Positions 57,810 to 64,000 of a stretch of DNA of 64,000 nucleotides are shown one piece after another. Position 1 is the stretch's first letter. The number at the start of each line of letters is the position of its first letter. The notes below the pieces were generated by a model. It saw only the letters and a program-made list of their open reading frames with translations. It was not told the origin of the DNA and did no database searches. A program made the position numbers and the translations under genes. This DNA is from Dactylis glomerata. Taxonomy: Eukaryota > Streptophyta > Magnoliopsida > Poales > Poaceae. The stretch lies in NCBI GenBank assembly GCA_007115705.1, contig QXEO01000873.1:1475016-1539015 (forward strand), in the 5' to 3' direction.

Positions 57810-59491
57810 TTCGTCATCGGTATAGGCATCCCCTTGGCTTGTTCCAAGCTTGGGGGAGTGCCGCGGTATCACACCATTACCTTTTGCTCATTTACTTTTC
57901 AAGTAGAGTCATATCATGAATACAGAAGTTATCTTATAGAATAGTTTGCAGTTTGGAAGTATCCTCCTTAGTTGGTTATCTATGTATCCCTTGGTGTGAG
58001 TTGCGGTAATAAAATATTAATGAGAAGTTTTATCGTTTACTTTTCGCACACTTTATGTTAGTTTGCAATCTCTCTTGTATGACTAGTCTTGTTGATTGGT
58101 ATTGGTATCACTTTGGGAGCATGAGTAAATTTAGTTGGTTTTGGCAAACCTAGCTTGGTCAGTAGCAACTTTACCTTGAGGTTTGAGTAGAAAAGAATAA
58201 AGAAGTGCTTGTAGTTACATCACTTCAGTTTATCCTTTATGTTTGGCTTATAAGCATTGTTATTCCTAAAGTCAAAATCATTGTACCTTCAAGGGAGTTT
58301 GCATGATTGTTCTTATTATATGTTTGTTTGTCTGTTTCATGCAACTCTTATGCTTGCTACCCAGCCTTGCTAGCCAAAAACCTGTACTGAGAGGAAATAC
58401 TTCTCGTGCATCCAATTCCCAAAAGCCAAGTCACTTCCAAAGAGTCCACTATAAATTCCTATGCATGGTATTTCAAGCCATTCCAAGTAAATTTTCATGT
58501 GCTACCTTTCAAAAACCTTCAAACACTTCTCATTTTGTGCCACTGTTTTTAGCTCATGAGGACGTATTGGATGGGTTTGTTATCTTCCATACTAAATTAA
58601 GTACCCCTCGACTAGGCAGCTTCATCTGCTCGTCATTAATTTTGCAAGGGAGCTGGTCAGATCATTATAATCTCAAAAAGAAAAGAAAGAAAAGAGCACT
58701 CCTCCATGGTATTTGAAAGTTGGTTGGCACCCGATGGAATCGGTTAGCCATGGTTTGAGAAAGGAAAAAAAGGTGGGGAGGAGTGCAAAGCTATAAAAGA
58801 GCACTAATGTGCCAATTAATCAAACATCTCGGAACCGCTCTCACTTGTTTAGTATGGAAGATATCAAGAACTCCGTTGCTAGTCGTTGACTAAAGCAACC
58901 ACCTCTCAAAACAATTTTTACCTCTGTTTTGCAAATGAAAAGCTCTAGCACATGTTTAATCCCTGCTTCCCTCTGCGAAGGGCCTATCTTTTACTTTTAT
59001 GTTGAGTCAACCTATTCCCCTCTATCTCAAGGAAGCATTTGAGTTGTTATGTTTCACTCATCCATTTGTTGATTCGTTTAATCATGTTTACTATCTTCCT
59101 TGTTTTGTACAATGCTTTTGTCTGAAGGAATATATCTTTGAAAGCTGTCTATGAATGCAAAAGTTTATTTTGTTGAGCATTTGGTCTTTGCTATATTAGC
59201 TCTATTTTTAAAAGGCTCCGTTTAAAAGAAAGAATAGCTTGTTCATCATTCTTTGACCAAGAACTAAGGTTTGCCATTGCCAATTATAGTTTACCTTGTG
59301 CATCTTTACATGTGATTCCCTTTTACCTATTGCAAGTCTATATCTTATAAAGGGAAGTTGCTGTCTATTATAATTTGTGCCTTGGTGAATATGATGCTTC
59401 TTGTCCGTATTTTGATTATCGACTACTTCACTCCATAAACTTGTGGTCATGTTTACCGAGTTTAGTTTCGCTTGGGGACAAGCAAGGTCTA
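57810..59491 (+). other. 3' untranslated internal region of element E
   Basis: About 1.7 kb without a conserved frame. Parts match the internal region of T in opposite orientation: the phrase GCGAAGGGCCTA near 58976 matches the reverse complement near 62688. This shows that E and T are related families. Open frames here are not supported. Confidence 0.8.
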
Positions 59492-59504
59492 AGCTTGGGG
59501 GGGT
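59492..59504 (+). other. Polypurine tract of element E
   Basis: AGCTTGGGGGGG-type tract followed by TT and the LTR start TGATACGTCC at 59505. It is the plus-strand primer. Confidence 0.85.
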
Positions 59505-60606
59505 TGATACGTCCATTTTGAGTCACTATTTTGTATCATAATTTACTGTTATTCATTGATATATTTCACATTTAGAGTTGATACTTATGTTATTACCTTT
59601 GTTTTCACATGTTTGATGATCATTGGAGGATTTGCTGCCGGAGTCAGGATTCTGCTGGAAAAAGGACCATCAAGGGACCATATTTTGAAGATCAGGAAAA
59701 TTCCAGAAAAATACCAGGAAATTATATTTTCCCAGAAGACTCAGGAAGCCAGAAGGAGGAGTCGAGAGGAGCCAGGAGGGGCCCTCATGTCAGGGTGGCG
59801 CGGCCTGACCCCTGGCCGCGCTAGCCCTGTGTGAGGCCACCCTGGCCCACTTCTGGTCTCGCCCCTTCGCGTACTTCATCGTCCCCGAAAACCTAAGTCA
59901 AGGGGGAGGCTCAGAGTTAGACACCGCCGCCTCTGTGGGGCAGAAAACACCAGAGAGAGAAAAGCTCTCCGGCAGGCAGAAATCTGTCGGGGAAATTCCT
60001 TCCCGGAGAGGGGAGATCGTCGCCATCGTCATCACCATCGCACCGGACTTCATCGGGATCAACATCATCATCATCTCCATCACCAGCACCTTCATCTCCA
60101 TCATCACCGCTGCCATCCCGCTATAACATCTTGAGTTGGATCTTGTTATATTCATAGGGGAAACTTTCCCGGTGTTGATTACTCTTGTAGTTGATGCTAT
60201 TGAGTGGAACCGTTGAATTAAGGTTTATGTTCAGATTGTTATTTACCATTATTTCACCTCTGATCATGATTCATATGATGTCTTGTGAGTAGTTCGTTTA
60301 GTTCTTGAGGACATGGGAGAAGTCAAGATGTTAGTAGTGAATTACTATTGAGAATATTTAATGGTTTGATATTGTTGTGGTGCTATTTCACTAGTGGTGT
60401 CATGTGAACATCGACTACATGATACTTCACCATTTATGGGCCTAGTGAGATGCATTGTGTATTTGGCTACCAATTGTGGGGTTGCTGGAGTGACAGAAAC
60501 CTAAACCTCCATTGGGAAACCGTTGCACCAGGGAGCGTAGGATCTTAGAGTTTAAGGCTGTGGTTAGATTTATCTTAATTACTTTCTTGTATTTGCGGAT
60601 GCTTGC
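59505..60606 (+). repeat. 3' LTR of element E, truncated by insertion of T
   Basis: Matches 46869-47970. It stops after GGATGCTTGC, where T begins at 60607; the last five bases CTTGC (60602-60606) would be the target duplication. The remaining 400 bp of the LTR should follow the far end of T. Confidence 0.95.
59783..59836 (+). promoter_or_regulatory. GC-rich hairpin in the 3' LTR of E
   Basis: Copy of the hairpin at 47146-47199 with a few base changes, two of which weaken single pairs in the arms (CCTCAT / GTGAGG and GGCGCGGCC / GGCCGCGCT). Confidence 0.55.
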
Positions 60607-62215
60607 TGCTACCGGTTGATGGTGTATGGTTGACGTGGGAGAAGACGGTCCTTGTGCGTGGTGAATAACCAGCCCGTTGGGAACCCCAAGAGGAAGGTAT
60701 GATGAGTATATCAGCTAGTTTTCCCTCAGCTAAGAAACCAAGGTTTAATATCGGTCAGGAGAGGAGAGACAATGACGACTGAAGGTGATGCGGAACCTGC
60801 ACACACACAAACAAATACTTTGTTCCCAACTTGCGATGAGGTTGTCAATCTCACCGGTTTGCTTGAAACAAATGTTATGAGCGTATCGAGTGGAAAACAA
60901 TATAGTATGCGAGTAAAGTAAACAGTGCGAGTAAAGTAAACAGGTGATAGCAATATGATGGAAATAGGACCGGGGTCCACAGTTCACTAGTGGTGTCTCT
61001 CCATAGATAAAATAGCACATGCTGGGTAAACAAATTACAGTTGGGCAATTGATAGAATAAAGATAAACGTGATATGTCAAGAAGATCACTATGAGATTTA
61101 CTCTGGGCATTACAACAAAATACATAGACCGCCATCCAACTGCATCTATGACTAATAATCCACTCCCGGGGATATCAATCCGAACACCCTAGAAGTATTA
61201 AGTTGCGAACAACAGATAATTGCATTAAGCAGAGTGTGTAATGTAAACAAAGCATATGCCCTTGAGCATATGAATGTTGTTTTCTCCCTAGTAGCAACAG
61301 CACATCTACCACCTTAGAGGTTTCTGTCACTCCCCCAGGTGAAATAGAGGCATGAACCCACTATCGAGCATAAATACCCCCTCTTGGAGTCACTAGCAAC
61401 TACTCGGCCAAGATAGCTACTAACAACGGAGAGCATGCAAGATCATAAACAACATAGAGATAACAAAAGATAATATTCAGTACAGCAACTTAATCATAAA
61501 CACAGATATTCATCGGATCCCAACAAACCAAACATGTAGAATTACATAACGGTGATCTCAATCATGTAGGGCAGCTCATGAGATCTAAACATGAAGCACA
61601 TGGTGGAGAAGACAACCATCTAGCTACTGCTATGGACCCATAGTCCAAGGTAGACTACTCACTCATCGCTCCAGAGGCAAGCATGGCGATGAAGGAGACC
61701 TCCGGTGGCGATTCCCCTCTCCGGCAGGGTGCCGGGAAGAGCTTCTGGACCCTCCCGATCTTCGGGTCGACGGCGGCGGCGGATCGCGATGTGTTCTAGA
61801 AAACTGATCGGGTACTTAGGTTTTTTCTGTCGGGGGGTCTTTATAGGCGAAGGGGCGATGTCAGAGGAGGGGCCAGGCGCCCTCATGCGGGCCCGGCGCG
61901 GCCAGGGGGCTGGCCGCGCCGCCCCTGCGTGTGGGGCCCTGGTGGCCCCCCTCCTACTCCTCTTCGGATCTCTGGAAGCTTCCGGGTAAAATAAGACTTC
62001 AGGATGTGGTTTCGTCTAATTCCGAGAATATTCCCTGTGTATCACTCTGAAACACAAAAACAGCAGAAAACAGGGAACTGGCACTGTGGCACTTCGTTAA
62101 TAGGTTAGTTCCGGAAAATGCATAAAAGTGCCACTAAGTGTAACGAAACAATAGGCAAATGGTGTAAAAACAAGCATGGAGCATAAAAAATTATAGATAC
62201 GTTTGAGACGTATCA
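60607..62215 (-). repeat. 3' LTR of minus-strand gypsy element T
   Basis: About 1609 bp. On the minus strand it starts TGATACGTCTCAAACG at 62215 and ends ...CAACCGGTAGCA at 60607, and is preceded by a polypurine tract. It strongly resembles T1 (1-972) and well-known Triticeae LTRs (Fatima/Sabrina type, from memory), including the ACCGGGGTCCACAGTTCACT phrase near 60970. TATA-like CTATAAAG lies near 61839-61846, with a hairpin at 61881-61934. Confidence 0.9.
61881..61934 (-). promoter_or_regulatory. GC-rich hairpin upstream of the T LTR TATA box
   Basis: 54 nt with inner arms GCGCGGCC / GGCCGCGC perfect over 8 bp, and outer arms weaker (CCTCATGCG / TGCGTGTGG, three non-Watson-Crick positions). 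Same layout and length as in T1 and E. Confidence 0.55.
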
Positions 62216-62230
62216 AGCATCCCCAAGCTT
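62216..62230 (-). other. Polypurine tract of element T
   Basis: The minus strand reads AAGCTTGGGGATGCT immediately before the LTR start, almost the same tract as in E. Confidence 0.85.
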
Positions 62231-64000
62231 AACTCCTGCTCGTCCTCGAGTAGGTAAGTGATAACAAAAGAATAATTTTTGAGGTGACATGCACCTACAC
62301 AATCTTGATCATATATGTAAGCATTGGTGAGCTGGGATCATAAGAACTTAAAACATGGGCATGAAGATATAATCATGACAATAAGAACTTAGCAACCATG
62401 TTGTAAACATGCAAATGAACATAAAGAAAAGATCATGAAAATGAAACAATGAAAAACATACAAATGGTTTTCAGCTTGTCCTTCAAAGAGAGCAAAACAT
62501 AAATGCATAGGACACCTTCAAGTTTAAGAGGGCGACTAGATACAAATAATTTGAGAACAAGTGAAACCAACAATATGAATCAATCAATGAACTTTGGGAC
62601 AATGCATATCACACTAAGAATGACAACTATGCTCTCTTAATGGTGCATAAAGAAAGAAGGTGGTGACTCAACATAAAAGTAGAAGAAAGGCCCTTCGCAG
62701 AGGGAAGCAGTGATTAAACATGTGCTAGAGCTTTTCATTTGTAAAACAGAGAGATAAAAATTGGTTTTGAGAGGTGGTTGTCTTTGTCAACGACTGGCAA
62801 TGGGGTTCTTACTATCTTCCATACAAAAATGAAGCAAGTTTTTGAGAGAGAGATTGGCATTTTTGTGCTCTTTTATAAAGCTTGGCACTCCTCCCCACCT
62901 TTTTTCCTTTCACAAACCATGGCTAACCGATTCCATCGGGTGCCCACCAACATTCACTTTCCATGGAGGAGTGCCTTTTTTCTTTCTTTTTTCATTTTTT
63001 TTGGAATAAGCAATATGGAAGATAGCAAATCCGACCACTACGTCCCCATGAGCTGAAAACAGTGTCACAAAACGAGAAGTGTTTTGAAGGTTTTTGAAAG
63101 GTAGCACATGAAAATTTACTTGGAATGGCTTACAAATACCATGCATAGGAATTTTTAGTGGACACGATGGCAAACTTGGTTTTTAGGAGTTGGATGCACG
63201 GGTAGAGCTCATACTCAGTACAAGGCGAGGGCTAGCAAAAGACTGGGAGCGACCAACTAAGAGAGCAATAATGGCCATAATCATGCAAAGCGACAAAGAG
63301 ACATTAAAAGAAGCATAAGATGGCATCAAAAGTCAAAAACTAAATGATCATGAAGGCTATTGGCGACTTTGTAAGAGTCTAACATGTGTGAGCATGCGCC
63401 AAGTCAACCCAAATAAAGCATCAAGGAGAAAACCAAAATAATGCTTCCATACAATAAAAACAACGCATGATTTTTTCAAAGGCTCATTAAGCAATCTCAG
63501 TTATTTGAGACAAGTCATGCTACAGCAAAACCACTAAGCATACTATAAAAAAGACATCAAGCATGACATGAAAAAGCCTAAGCCGCAGTCTACACAAGCT
63601 CCTTCTTGTACCACTATTTTGCACAAAGCTTTTTCTCTTTTCCAACACCATTTGAAAGTTTTATAGACACCTCTTTTGATGAAAACCAATAAAGATCAGA
63701 GGCAAAAATACACCTTGATGAAAAGATATGACAAGGTCTGAACGCAAATCAAGGCGAAAACAAAAACCAAAAGCAGTAGCAGAAAAAGAAGAACACATGA
63801 ACAACTCCGTTTTCACTCTTATTAAATCAACGAGCGTTCTTCGCAAATGAAACGCAAGGCAACTTCTCCAAAAGAAATTTGTTGGGGTCCAACCATTTGT
63901 TGCAGCAAACAAACAAACTAAACCAACTAAGAAAACTAAAACAACTGACGCTCCAAGAAAAACACATAGTGCATGAAGCAATAAAAATATAGTGTTTTGA
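62231..64000 (-). mobile_element. 3' internal (untranslated) region of element T
   Basis: Continues past the window end. Several blocks match the 3' untranslated region of E (57810-59491) in reverse complement, for example the phrase around GCCCTTCGCAGAGGGAAGC at 62688. No coding domain is reached inside the window, and the short frames here are not supported as genes. Confidence 0.8.

Larger units (their letters stand above)
46869..60606 (+). mobile_element. Athila/Sabrina-like gypsy element E (with nested insertions)
   Basis: 5' LTR 46869-48378, tRNA-Asp primer site, gag, pol, a coiled-coil ORF3, a purine tract, and a 3' LTR that starts at 59505 and is cut at 60606 by T. The shared LTR parts differ at about two dozen positions over 1.1 kb by eye. 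Inside gag are a CACTA (48652-51274) and a collapsed LTR element (51294-52408). Coding is broken by one-base shifts near 52952 and 55705 and by stops at 54428, 56752 and 57522. The rest of the 3' LTR lies outside the window. Confidence 0.95.

Overview
This window is a stretch of plant intergenic DNA that is almost entirely nested transposable elements. The organism is most likely a pooid grass with a large genome. Evidence for this is several Athila/Sabrina-type Ty3/gypsy LTRs beginning TGATACGTC, with a primer site matching tRNA-Asp, plus CACTA transposons, a tRNA-derived SINE head and no ordinary host gene array. Family names are from memory. I see no rRNA gene, functional tRNA gene, CRISPR array or operon.

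Layout. Positions 1-972 are a minus-strand LTR fragment (element T1), ending against a SINE-like Pol III head. Positions 1330-5824 hold a 662-bp tandem repeat, a spliced host-gene-like fragment and the right end of a CACTA transposon (W). Positions 5825-30679 are dominated by a minus-strand Athila/Sabrina-like element (S) joined to a tandem satellite of about 118 bp (5825-10621 and 17680-26503). About 10.3 kb of this satellite-protease-gag block has been tandemly duplicated. The left copy was then hit by W and by N (11874-17431), a non-autonomous gypsy element with an intact, internally deleted Gag-protease-integrase-tail ORF. Positions 30680-34497 are a decayed two-exon gypsy-type transposon gene (P).

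From 34498 onward, a minus-strand non-autonomous LTR element (M) carries a 527-codon ORF with no known domain and a Cys-Ser-Phe repeat reading frame. Its 3' LTR was entered by G (34989-42755), a nearly complete gypsy element with perfect TTTGG target duplications. M was also entered by E (46869 to beyond 60606), a plus-strand Athila-like element with gag, protease, RT, RNase H, integrase and a coiled-coil ORF3. E was in turn hit in gag by a CACTA (C, 48652-51274, TSD TCA) and by a collapsed LTR-LTR element (L, 51294-52408, TSD TATCC). Its 3' LTR was hit by a minus-strand gypsy element (T, 60607 to beyond the window end).

How the parts relate. G, N, M and L share LTR-end signatures. For G and N an initiator-tRNA-Met primer site is visible, L keeps a 7-base remnant of one, and M's primer site lies outside the window. 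In N, G and M the last reading frame runs into the 3' LTR. G encodes all pol domains but has two nonsense codons, while N and M lack RT and integrase cores and would depend on enzymes from elsewhere. The most interesting signals are the microhomology-bounded tandem duplication carrying satellite arrays, the open Gag-PR-GPY/F fusion in N, the domain-free ORF and Cys-Ser-Phe repeats in M, a pairing-conserved GC hairpin just upstream of the LTR core promoter, short CCGG-type palindromes in two LTR families, and a pseudogene whose ten internal stops are all TAG.
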